This document shows positions 54,627 through 64,000 of a stretch of DNA of 64,000 nt, piece after piece. The DNA comes from Phytophthora hibernalis. Lineage: Eukaryota; Oomycota; Peronosporomycetes; Peronosporales; Peronosporaceae. The notes under the pieces were generated by a model, which was not told the DNA's origin, did no database searches, and saw nothing but the letters and a program-made list of their open reading frames with translations. The stretch spans positions 56,552 through 120,551 of the forward strand of contig JAAKBF010000144.1 in assembly GCA_012656075.1 (NCBI GenBank), in the 5' to 3' direction. The position numbers and the translations under genes were made by a program. Position 1 is the stretch's first letter; each line of letters begins with the position of its first letter.

Positions 54627-55560
54627 TCAGGGCAGGGCAGGAATAAGCTTCTTCGCGAGCATTTGGTTTAACCAAGCTTCGTACAAATTACCTGTTTTGA
54701 CCAAGCGCGGCCTCAACTTTCTGATGTCATCCGGTGTAGCCCCCATCTTGTATAATTTCATCAAGTTGGCCTGCATGTACTTCTCGAGAGGGTTGCGGAG
54801 AAGAACATTCCCAATTCTGACATTCACGTCTTTCAAAGAACCCTTGATTCGATCCAAAATGCTCGAGAGCGAGGTCGCTCTTTCTTCGTCATTTGGTCCG
54901 CTGTTGGACTGGACGCCGATATTAATACCATCGCTTGTGACATCGTCGCCACCTCGAACGCGTAGATTTCTTTCACTGGCGGGGTAGATCCCGGTGATAG
55001 TGAACGGAACGGGGACACATGGAGGTTGGCCGATTCCAATCTCGAGCCCTTGATCGTTTCTGCAATCGCTGTCTTGGGCGAAGCCGCGTCGGCGCGTGCT
55101 AGGAGGGTGACCAAAGCTATGAGCAATACCCAAAACGACAGGTGCATGACTGGAAAGGTAGTTGAAGACAGGTTGGGGTGTGATAGCCGATTGAGAAATG
55201 ATCAATGCAGGATACGATTTCGGCTAATAAACGTATTGATTTCGAACATACGAGAAACAGGCACCCCGAAGGAGGGTGAAATGCAAAACGGAAAGTCCAA
55301 CGGAGACGATCTCCTTAGGGAACCGACCGTACATTGCCTGCCACGCGAGGGGCTCTTTGTCCAGTGAAAATCTGTAGATGTCATCCTTTCTCTAATCCCA
55401 AGATTATATTTTGACGTGTACAGATCCAAAGAGGGCACTACTGTACTGTAATAATACATGTAACCATGGAGTCAACATATTCGATTACGACCAGGGTTTA
55501 ATGCAATTCAAAAATGAAGGTCACGTCAACTTTGATGATTTGAAGGCTGTCGCCGCTCGA
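54428..55560 (-). repeat. RxLR segmental duplication, unit 2
   Basis: Partner of 51280-52420 in the same orientation, 3.2 kb apart. Similarity covers the gene, the 5' side up to GAAGGTCACGTCAACTTTGA at about 55518 and the 3' side at 54430. Confidence 0.7.
54627..55147 (-). pseudogene. RxLR-dEER effector, copy 2, frameshifted between signal peptide and RxLR
   Basis: The ATG at 55147 begins MHLSFWVLLIALVTLLARAD, a signal peptide, and stays in frame through FRSLSPGSTPP. One base is then missing (ACCCCGCC, near 54977-54984), and the effector part continues in the next frame: SERNLR (RNLR), PNDEER (dEER), DRIKGSLKDVNVRIGN, LEKYMQANLMKLYKMGATP, ending LAKKLIPALP at 54627. The site of the break differs from that in copy 1, so each copy carries its own one-base loss. 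C-terminal parts have diverged more than the RxLR region. Confidence 0.85.
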
Positions 55561-56050
55561 CCCCGCCATGCTGTTGTCTTGAACCCGACCTCCGCTGCAT
55601 GTTCGACCGGAGCATATGATGAAATGACGTCACGTCAACAACTATTAATAACTGGATAGTCTTGGGTAGGATTAGCCTGAGCATTTTGCAAAATACAGTA
55701 TGGTGTTATACGCGAGAGATGACTATTGGCGCCTACCGGTGCAATCGCGATAAAAGTCAAGGATCTGAAGATTCACTGAGAATGGCGAGAAATATGCATG
55801 TCCGTTCCAGCAATAAAGAAACACTAGGATTTTAATGGCTCACCCTAATAAAGTACATCCTAGCCATTAGAGTGTTCCAGGGACCAACAAAACGACAACT
55901 CGACAATGTTAAAGGCGGAATGGAAGTTTTCGGATTTACTCAAAATGAGGTCCTTACGATATGGTGAACTCTCGTGGGAAACAGCGATTTCTCAACAGTA
56001 AAGTACCTAGATCATTCGGGCGAATGATTCGTGAGCACCGCATGCGTCGA
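55148..56050. other. Spacer without recognised genes
   Basis: Includes the promoter-side duplication to about 55560; the + frame 55411-55659 is unassigned. Confidence 0.5.
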
Positions 56051-56524
56051 TTAAGCCGTAGTGGTTGCAGTGCCACCGTTCGACACGAACATCTTGTAAA
56101 GAGCGTACACGGCAGCCGCAGTAATAGCAGCACCACCCACACCAACGATGATCTTCTTGGTCTTGGACCAGGGCACTTTATTCTTCGCCGCCCTCGCCAC
56201 CATTCTGGCAATCTGCTCCTCTTGCTGCTTGGTGAGTTTGGCGGCCTCTGCAGCACCTGCCTTCATTTTGTCCGATGCCCTATCGATCTTACCGATCTTC
56301 CAGTTCTGGGCAGCCCTGCCGACGAATTGTTTAGCGTCCAGCTTTTTGGTGGTGTCGTCAAGCAGCGCAAAGTTAGGACTCCCACGATCTTCATCGGCCG
56401 CAGTCAGCTGGCTTCCCTTGAGACTACGGACCGTGTGGTCAATGGCGGCATTTTTGGCGCTGGCAGAGCTGGTGCAAGCGATGAAGGTGGCGATGACGAG
56501 AGCGAGGAGGAGGCTGAATCGCAT
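56051..56524 (-). CDS. Secreted RxLR-like effector candidate (RSLK..DEDR) with C-terminal membrane helix
   Basis: 157 residues, frame intact, ATG at 56524. The signal peptide MRFSLLLALVIATFIACTSS is followed by AKNAAIDHTV, then RSLKGSQLTAADEDR: an R-x-L-K variant of RxLR with a dEER-like acidic patch a few residues on. The body is Lys/Ala-rich and helical; the C-terminus has a hydrophobic helix IIVGVGGAAITAAAVYALYK. Membrane-anchored effectors of this layout occur in oomycetes. It shares MRFS at the start, size and C-terminal helix with the gene at 44468-44920. Of the four effector-like genes it is the best candidate to be expressed intact. Confidence 0.72.
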   Translation of the reverse strand: MRFSLLLALVIATFIACTSSASAKNAAIDHTVRSLKGSQLTAADEDRGSPNFALLDDTTKKLDAKQFVGRAAQNWKIGKIDRASDKMKAGAAEAAKLTKQQEEQIARMVARAAKNKVPWSKTKKIIVGVGGAAITAAAVYALYKMFVSNGGTATTTA

Positions 56525-57364
56525 GGTTGATTGTCTCGATGGAACTCGGCGTTAGGACTAAAATTCTTGAGTGGCCGAGAGCTGGTTGATTCCGCAATGA
56601 GAAGCATGTACCAAACTTTGCTGGTCCAAAAAGTTGAGAAACGGAGCTGTGCTCCATTCCTACAAGTACCGGTAAGAAATTCCTTCGGATCTCATTTATT
56701 CATTATCATGGCTTTCTTATGTACTAGAGACCATCGTGTGCTGACCGTATATCCGGAGAACATTTCTGGTACTTTACGCCCAAGTCGTGCCTTTTGGTTG
56801 TATTGCTGCTAACGTTTCTGCTTTAATAATTTGAAGTGCACGTATCGTAATATGGTATCATACTATGATACCTATTTTTGCTGGTTTATTGGTCCAGTGT
56901 ATCCGATACTGATATTGCGTTGATATACTACACAAATCGGCAATATATACATGTACTCTTAGTATGTATTGCCGATTGCAAATATTTTGGCACGTGGAAG
57001 GCTTGGCGATGATCCTCGAAACGTCAGGAGAACCTGTACCTGGGTGCTTTCGGCAAATACCTGACGGAGCACCAGCAACGCCGTACCTGGCAAACAAAAC
57101 GGCGACCAGAGCGTCGTGAGCGAGAACGAAATAGAGCCTACGACTTGAGGCTAACACGTATAGGTTCCAGTTCCCGATTGAGCAGCATCGATGAATGTTC
57201 TCCTGCGCATGTCTGGCGGGTAGATACAGCGACGAGAGCGCAGTGAGAGAAAGTGAGTGGAGGCCATGCGACTCGAGCCAACACATACACAGGCGGTGCA
57301 CCTGTTTGGTCCGTCTGGGGCTACAATAAATCTTGGTATTACTTATTTTACTTAAACTTGTAAT

Positions 57365-57690
57365 CTAATACATATTATGTAGAATTCTCTGAAATTTATT
57401 TTCAGAGCAAAGACCATAACCTGGTAATTTATGGGGAATTAAACAAATCAATTTAAACAGGATCAAAAGAAAAATCGACTGTACAGTTAAATTTTATAAA
57501 AAGCACCGGGTGAACATGATAAATTACTAGGGTGTTGTAACCGTCCATCTCAATTAGGTACGAAGCGTATGCAGTTTTAGATGTTGCGCGAATGGATCGC
57601 ATTATAATGTGAAGTCCTGTTGCGGAGCCGTCAAGTGTTCTTGTTACCTCCACGCCTCAAAGGCAGAACTGCCACCCTAAAATGATTATC
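57365..57690 (-). repeat. Dispersed repeat, copy 2 (partner of 43945-44335)
   Basis: In reverse complement reads TTTTAGGGTGGCAGTTCTGC, GATCCATTCGCGCAACATCT, AGTAATTTATCATGTTCACC and TTCCCCATAAATTACCAGG, in the same order as copy 1. Confidence 0.65.
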
Positions 57691-57859
57691 GCGACGGGAT
57701 TGGTTTGGCCGGGATGATACCTGGACCTACCCGTAGTGCAACTGCAGTAGACCCTTATCATCTACTTCAAAGTAGCAGATACTGCGGCTGCGAAGCAGAG
57801 CGCAGGCGCAGGGATGCGGCGAGACGTTGTCATATAGGTCGACTGCACTTTGTATTAAA

Positions 57860-57960
57860 TCTACTACATGTACATGACCTCAATAATAACTGTAAGCGGC
57901 CCTTGTTAGGCTGTGATTGTAAACAGGCACTGGCAACTTGCAAGCAGAAATTCTAAATTC
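57860..57960 (+). repeat. Short dispersed repeat (inverted partner at 60140-60262)
   Basis: Contains GGCCCTTGTTAGGCTGTGAT and GGCACTGGCAACTTGCAAGC; the same order appears on the opposite strand at 60140-60262. Confidence 0.65.
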
Positions 57961-58005
57961 TAAAACGAGAATATCCCTTGTAAGTTTCGATACCTGGGGC
58001 GTCAA

Positions 58006-60030
58006 TTGACTTTGTACGCCGCCGGGGTATTGCCAACGCTCTGTGTCAGAGCAATGGCATTGATATATATAGACCTGGCTGTCACAGGTTCCAATACCTA
58101 CACAACATTAGGCCGTACGTGGTCGCGAACTCGCACGCAGGGTACGTGGTGCCGCACCCTTGAACCGTACGTGGTTGGGAACACGTACGATGTCCACCTG
58201 GTTTTGCCGCGCCACGAACGCACGCACCTTGAGCCATTTGGCGTGGTAGGCTCTTAGGGGCTAGCCGGCCTCATGGCTCTGACAGAGCATTTGTGAGTAA
58301 TGTTCTCACCTCTGTCTGGAACCGAGGCTCCCATGGACGCCGGTGAAATACCACGGAGGCCTCTGCTGCAAACGAATCTTCAACAAGCACAAGGGTCTTG
58401 GGTGTCTCCAGACCCGCGGGAGAAGATGCAACGGCAGCATGTTCCAGCGCACCAAGTCGATCGCGCCGTACGGGCATCGATGGAGTCCGTCAAGGACGAC
58501 GCCCGTCTATAAGAGTGCGTAAGCCCACGTGAGACTGGAGAGGTCGAGACCGTGGCCAGAGCCGAGGTTGCTAGCGGCACCTCTAGTGGGGGTAACAAAG
58601 TTCCACACGGGCAGGTACAGGCTAACGGCTGTGGGTAACAGGACCACGCCAAGAGTCCCGACACGATGTCAGGACTGAAGCTTCATGAAGAAGCTCGGAG
58701 TCAACGACGACTCCTTCGGCACCGCCGCCAGATGAATGTTATCTCATCTTCGACGGCGTGACTGGCCGCAAGGTCACGTTCGGGTCTGCCCAGTTGGAGA
58801 CCCATAGATGTCGGACCTCCTGCATCTCGATGCTATGCGGATGGACAAGGGCTCCATGCCCAGCATCTATGACTACAAGGCCAGTAGCACACATCACTGT
58901 CAGTCGTCGCGCCACACGGGCTTCGACTGACGTACTGTTGATAAGTACAACCGCAATGGTGGATTAAGTCCATGTGGGACAAGACCGTGGCCAAGGCAGA
59001 GGTGCGTCACGCAGCCTCTAGGGTGGGTAACCAAGTACCACACGGAGTCAAACAAGACTCTTGAAGCCTCCACCAATACGCCTCTGGACATGGATAACCA
59101 AGTTCCATGTCAAGATAATGTCGACGCCGCCGTCACCGGTACATCTCGGGTCTTGTATCAGACGGAGTCGATACGAACGACTCGGAGCAATGCTCCCAAA
59201 ACACGGACTGCTCGATGGCGTACCTTTCGGTAAGGCCGTACACGGACGTTGTGTCGACGAACACACTGTCCTACCTCCTACTGGATCGGCACGGGGACAA
59301 TGATTGACCCCGTGCCCAGCAAACGTACGTACCAATACCCATCTACGGCTCCGAGGATCCACTTGGGGTCGGCTGTGGCTAGCGTGGCTCATAACGGGCT
59401 GCTATCATGCCAGGAGATGAGCTGCGAGCTCGATCCACTCTTACGCTATGCGATAGCCTTTGAGGTTTAGCCCCGCGCGGGAGGAACAAGACACACGAAG
59501 TGTTAGAAGGGACCACGGGTCTTCCGCCGTGAACTGCAGGTGGTTGAAGAGGAGCATCGCACGTTTGGATCCTATTACACCCCGTGCTGAAGCACTAGAC
59601 GCTAGCAAGCGCCCAACCTAGGCCATTTTTACACGTCGGAATTGTGGCCAACGTCGTCGCGAGTGCAAGGATGCATATCGCAGTGTCCGCCGTGGACGCA
59701 GGTCACTATGTGACTGAGGAGTCGTGCTTAGGCTGCACCCGAGAATTGCCTCTTTGGCTGTTTGAATTCTCTCACTTCTGATTGGAGAATCAGGTGTGAT
59801 TCTCAGTTAACTGGGGGAGCATGTAACGGGGCACACCAACGTGTACCCAAGTTACATAAAGAGTGACGGATGTCACTTTTTAGAGTCCATGGTACATGGT
59901 ACCGGTTGACTGTGAGTCAACCATGGACGCTCTTTAGCTTTTACTAAATATAACTAGAGTTTTTATGCAACAAGATCAACTCAGCTATGAAATATATTCA
60001 GTCTTTATCTTGCTATCAAACCCGCAGACA
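58006..60030 (+). mobile_element. Probable Ty1/Copia 3' remnant
   Basis: A heavily broken coding-like stretch ends in a purine tract (CTGGGGGAGCA) directly before a TG..CA-bounded 209-bp interval, the typical layout of Copia PPT plus 3' LTR. Two diverged copies of a motif (GACCGTGGCCA..GCAGAGGT..GGGTAACCAAG.TCCACACGG; about 58550-58615 and 58985-59045) lie in the body. No RT or integrase domain could be read, so the family assignment is tentative. Confidence 0.45.
59822..60030 (+). repeat. Candidate 3' LTR (Copia-type)
   Basis: Starts TGTAACGGGGCACACC, ends CAAACCCGCAGACA. A purine tract precedes it. It contains an inverted repeat (GGTTGACT-GTG-AGTCAACC) near 59900-59920. No 5' partner in the window. 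Confidence 0.55.
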
Positions 60031-60139
60031 GTTCCCTTAGGCCGGAAACTGTGAAACTGTGAACTTACCGTTCACTGAGAGCCTTTGCTCTCTTAAGCTT
60101 TCTCGAGGCAAGGTGCTGTGTGACCCCGTCACAGTGAGG

Positions 60140-60262
60140 GCTACGCAAATGATTATATTCAATGTCGAGCGCTTGCCACTGGCAAGGTGCCAGTGCTTCT
60201 TTACCATCGCAGTCTAACAAGGGCCTCCATACCGTAAGTGTGCAAGTACATGTATATTTCAT
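60140..60262 (-). repeat. Short dispersed repeat (partner of 57860-57960)
   Basis: Contains TTGCCACTGGCAAGGTGCCA and CTAACAAGGGCC; a part also recurs at 43567-43606. Confidence 0.65.
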
Positions 60263-61840
60263 ACATATTCGACTTGCTTTCCGCTGGCATCCGCATAGAT
60301 ATCGAACAGCTTTCCGAAATCTGGAAATACGACTATCACTGCTTCTGCCAAGGCTTTCTTAATGTCTTCAAAAGCTTTTTACTCAGCAGACATCCAGAGA
60401 AATGCACCGTCGGGCGACGTCAGCTTCGTTAATGGCTTGGCATGGCGGACTTGCTTGGTATCATTCACGATAATAGTTGACCATATCCAGGAAGCGCATC
60501 AACTGCTTCTTGTTCGTCGCTGCGTGATAGCTCGAATTTTCTTCATTTGCGGCTTGATCCATTCAGCACTCAGCTCCTAGCCCAAATACTCCACCTTCTT
60601 GCAAAAATATGGCATTTTTGCCATTCAACGTCACGTTGTACGCTTGCGGCTGCTCAAATACCACACGCAGGTGCTTCAGATGATCTTCTAATGTCTTCGA
60701 GAAGATGAGAATATCATCCAAGTAGATAATTACACCAACAGCTTTCCGTTAATGAAGCTTCTACCACATCCCGTATCTACCAGAGCCACTCGGTTGTCTG
60801 CCGTTTTCGAGAGACGCACTCGAAGACGCATTGATGGCGGCTTCATCGACTTTTGTGTTCAGCACACTGTAAATGACCTTGCACTCACCAACATCGCTAA
60901 ACTCGTAGTCCGAGTCCTGCTCTTTCCACACCTTTCGTTTCGCTTCTTCCGTTCTCTTTGCATCGACCGTCTGAGTATTCGTGCTCTTCTGTGCGCTCGC
61001 ATTTTTCTTCTGGGTAAGGCACTCACTATCACTATGCGAACTCATCATGTGCAACTTCTACCAGCGGCCCCCATTCGGCTTGGTTCCTTGATTGGACTGC
61101 TGTGGGTGCGGATACCTGTTCACACCACCCTTGTTGTTCTTGGCGTTGTTGTTGTTGTTCGGCTTCCCCGAAATTTTCTTCCAGTTGTTTGAACGTTCTC
61201 CTTCCCTTGGCGCCGCTCGGACTGCTCAAGGCGCTCAAAATACTGTACGGTTTGGGCACTGATTTCTGATGTACACCGCTGTGTTCATAAACGGCCTACC
61301 AATCGTTTGGCATAGTTCTCTTGAAAGTGCGAATCAGGGACTGCTCATCAATCTCCAGCGAATTAGTCGGCAGGTTCTTCAGCATACGTGTAATCTGACG
61401 CAGCCGTTGGTGACACTTGAAGACGGAATCATTTCGACGCTTAGCAAATAAGAACATCTTCTCGAGCTGCTCCTGGTACATCTTCGGTACAAACATCTCC
61501 CCCAAGGTCTGGAACTCTCTTTCAAACTCATCCTTTTCCGACGTGTCCACCTGGTCGGAGACGGATAGCCATCCCTCCAACGCCTCGTCGTCCAGCACTA
61601 AATTCGAGTGCTTCGCCTTGTCCTCTGACGTCCAGCTCTTTATCTACGCCAGGTGTGCGAACTGCGGAGCTCACTTCAGCCAGTCTAGCGCAGTACCTCC
61701 ACCAAAACGAGGGAGTCAGATCTTGACATACTGTCTTCTCCTGTGTCGTGACTTCAAACGACACTATTCTCACCGAGTCGTTCTTGCCCTCTTCGTTCAT
61801 GTTTGTCTTGCATTCCTTTCCTTCACAAGGATGTGAGATG
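60263..61840 (-). mobile_element. Ty3/Gypsy IV, gag plus RT tail, internally deleted, minus strand
   Basis: From right to left: Gag pieces (FEREFQTLGEMFVPKMYQEQ, then VFKCHQRLRQITRMLKNLPT, SLIRTFKRTMPNDW), a Gln-rich segment (EQQQQRQEQQGW), a protease-side segment (DSDYEFSDVGECKVIYSVLN), then directly the RT catalytic block VIIYLDDILIFSKTLEDHLK at about 60,710, and the start of RNase H (DIYADASGKQ) near 60,285. The central protease/RT fingers are deleted at about 60,760. It belongs to a different Gypsy lineage from I-III (YLDDILIFS). Confidence 0.78.
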
Positions 61841-62559
61841 TCTCAAAGTGACAACCCTTGGCTCACAGAGTTTTGTTTTAGCAAGGTAAAACAAGAAGTG
61901 ATATTCTGTTCTTAACTTTGCTTCGTAAAGCGCCTACCTGGGACACGAAAAGCCTTAACTAGAGACTGGTAACTTAGGCATCCGTGTCTTTACTGCCGTA
62001 TGTCAAACACACCTTTGCCGACACTTCCGATAGCGACATTAAATACGGAACGTAGGATGTCCCAGCGGAGCCATCTCTGGTGGACTTGTCAATATGCTGC
62101 CCTGGACCAGCACGACCTTCTAGGAGACTCATGCGGCTTCTTTTAGCGTATTACTCGAAGAAAACATCAAAAATGTTACTCGAATGGTCTGGATAAATCA
62201 TTTGCTGCAGGTATAATACAATTATAAGTGTTTTGTCCTCGTCTTCTACGGATGGGTCAACGGTCACAAATAAAATAATAATCTATCAGGATGTATAATA
62301 TAGCAGACGCTTAAAGCTCATTTGGTGAATTATCCAAATAGTATTACGAAAGGTATGTGAAATGCAAGGATTCAGACCTCGCTGCAATCCCTGGTAGACT
62401 CTGGATATAAAATCCGGAGAACATGCGAATTACGAAATTCATTCAACCGTAGCACTTGTATATTGTAAGGGCAAAATCATGTGCACCACATATCTGATGA
62501 GGGTTACGTTGCCACCAAATTGTTTGTATACCGGCCTTGAGTATACTACACTCCTGGCA
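61841..62559. other. AT-rich spacer
   Basis: No gene recognised. Confidence 0.55.
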
Positions 62560-62561
62560 TA

Positions 62562-63803
62562 CAATAAACCGTTTTCGACATGTGGTCCAAACTTCCGACC
62601 ACCACATAACATACTTAAATTAAGACAAATGTGACGAAATGATTGTATTAGTAGAGTGTCTTACCTCTTTTCTTTTCAATCACTTCAATGCAGCGTCGAG
62701 GCATTGACTCAATGAGCTTTAGTAGTGATGCTTGGTCGATGCTAGACCACGCAGCAAGGATTGCGGTTGTTAGTTCCTCTACATTAGCGTACTGGCGACC
62801 GTTCGAGTAGACTTTACGAGCCAGCATGGCCCACAAATTCTCGATGAGGTTGAGGTCGGGCGAGCGCGCGGGCCAGTCCATACACAGACACTTCCTGCTC
62901 TTCAAAAAACGCCATTATGTCTTTCGAGGCGAATAGACGCATTATCTTGTTGATAGACGAAGTCCCCATAGTTCAGGTGTGCATAGGGCAGCAGGAACTC
63001 CGACACAGTGTAGATGTACTCAGCGTAATCCTGCCGCCCTACAAGCACAGCTAGATAGGTCTTTCCCTTGGCACTAAACGCACCCCAAACCATCACTGAT
63101 CCGCCCCCATTCTGCCGCCTAACCGTCGTTCTTGGCGGCCGCCGCACGTCATGCCAATAGCTCTGGAGACCATCGGGCCCGTCCAAGTTGAACTTTTTTC
63201 ATCCGAAAAGATTATGCTCTCCCATCCTTCCTTCGGCGTAACAACCATGCGCTTAGCCCAGGTCAAGCGGTGTGCCACCGTTAGTGCCAGCGTGTTCTCC
63301 ATTTTAGTGTACGCTAGCCAGTCTACACCAGCCAGGACACGCCGAATGGTGCGCGGCGAGCACTTGCACCCGCACTCCTCTTGGAGCTGCGCGGCCGTGT
63401 AGTCACCACTGGCGGCATTGCGGAGTAGCAGTCGGGCAAGGCGTTCGAACACAGCTGGCTTCTTCCCGGGCCGCCGGCGAATCCGACGTGGCGGAGGGAG
63501 TGCGCGCCCTACTGCGTCCCGTGATCTCTTGACTTTCCTTGCAATTTCTCGAACCGAAAGCCCTCCTTCCTGTAAACCTTGAATGCGCCCTTTCTCTTCG
63601 TCGGTCGCCAAGCAGGCATCCCCGGTCAATTATGAAATGAAACCAATCCCCGTAAAGCAATCGGAACAACGCTACTGTCCACCAAGTCTAGGAATGGACA
63701 GCAGGGCACACTACTAATACAATCATTTCGTCACATTTGTCTTAATTTAAGTATGGTATGTGGTGGTCGGAAGTTTGGACCACATGTCGAAAACGGTTTA
63801 TTG
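62562..63803 (-). mobile_element. Tc1/mariner-like element with 93-bp TIRs and TA duplications
   Basis: 1242 bp, flanked by TA at 62560-62561 and 63804-63805. TIRs: 62562-62654 and 63711-63803, starting CAATAAACCGTTTTCGACAT, with one mismatch seen (ATAAC against ATACC). The body encodes a broken Tc1-type transposase on the minus strand. Ends are intact, so the copy could be moved by an active relative. Confidence 0.93.
62648..63629 (-). pseudogene. Tc1-type transposase, frameshifted
   Basis: Frame 63629-63093: helix-turn-helix GRIQGLQEGGLSVREIARKV and RSRDAVGRAL, Arg-rich hook RRIRRRPGKK, then TIRRVLAGVDW and the first Asp in IIFSDEKS. It shifts to 63186-62902 with GGGSVMVWGAFSAKGK and the second Asp in FVYQQDNAS. 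Two further one-base changes near 62945 and 62895 lead to 62905-62648: DWPARSPDLNLIENLWAMLA (Glu), ending EVIEKKRGKTLY. All catalytic residues D, D, E remain. No ATG in frame at the 5' end. Confidence 0.88.
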
Positions 63804-63805
63804 TA

Positions 63806-64000
63806 TGGGAGCTACCCCACAAACCGCAAAAACGCAATCGTTTACACAAGGGCCGTCATTTGTGCCGTCATACAAAGAGCATATCAAAACCGCAGCGAAA
63901 GATCTGCAGAATTTCCTTAGGTACAGTCGAAAAGGTGGGTGGCCGGATTAAAGTGGCCAGGAGTCTATTCGGAATGGGAATATTTGATACGGTCTCCTCC
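63806..64000. other. Window end, unassigned
   Basis: No recognised feature. Confidence 0.5.

Larger units (their letters stand above)
56525..58005. other. Spacer with repeats
   Basis: The minus frame 56858-57301 (147 residues) is unassigned. Repeats at 57365-57690 and 57860-57960 are listed separately. Confidence 0.45.

Noticed and set aside
51383..55147. Intron or programmed frameshifting joining signal peptide and RxLR
   Set aside because: No GT..AG pair fits both copies, and the shift site differs between them; a shared mechanism would use the same site.
56858..57301. 147-residue minus-strand protein
   Set aside because: No recognisable domain, signal peptide or repeat conservation; length alone is weak support.

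Overview
The window looks like a repeat-rich, gene-sparse part of a Peronosporales oomycete nuclear genome (Phytophthora or a downy mildew). The evidence is RxLR/dEER effector genes, a bZIP factor with the oomycete Cys-for-Asn change in its DNA-contact motif, short GT..AG introns of 65-75 bp, an intraflagellar-transport gene, and chromodomain and dual-RNase-H Ty3/Gypsy elements. No bacterial operons, rRNA genes or CRISPR arrays were seen.

Layout: 1-7.8 kb, a decayed Ty3/Gypsy element (I, + strand). 8.1-8.7 kb, an unknown protein with a 54-residue duplication. 10.2-15.5 kb, a small host gene cluster: an RxLR effector remnant, a small membrane protein, a secreted Cys-rich protein, IFT22 with three introns, and a polytopic membrane protein. 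15.7-20.9 kb, a dual-RNase-H chromodomain Gypsy element (II) whose halves lie head to head. 22.7-29.6 kb, a related dual-RNase-H Gypsy element (III). 29.8-48.5 kb, a composite block between two almost identical 325-bp inverted repeats. It holds a PIF/Harbinger transposase, Tc1-like and pogo-like fragments, a MULE whose transposase (with SWIM finger) appears fused to a Ulp1-type (C48) protease, a bZIP gene, a Cys/His-repeat protein, scrambled DENR pieces, a secreted protein gene and a second pogo transposase. 48.5-57 kb, an effector neighbourhood: twin RxLR-dEER genes in a duplicated segment of about 1.1 kb, an RSLK-type effector-like gene, a membrane-protein fragment and a truncated tRNA-Leu. 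58-61.8 kb, a Copia 3' end with a candidate LTR and an internally deleted Gypsy element (IV). 62.6-63.8 kb, a complete-ended Tc1/mariner element with 93-bp TIRs and TA duplications.

The genes do not form one pathway. The window reads as a transposon graveyard with embedded secreted-effector genes, the usual setting for oomycete virulence genes. One feature affects nearly every call: most recognisable genes are broken by single-base losses, many in homopolymer runs. Either many genes here are pseudogenes, or the consensus keeps uncorrected long-read indels. I mark such genes as pseudogenes because that is what the sequence shows, but several could be intact in the organism. Open stretches of roughly 300 bases or more are listed with what I could or could not see.
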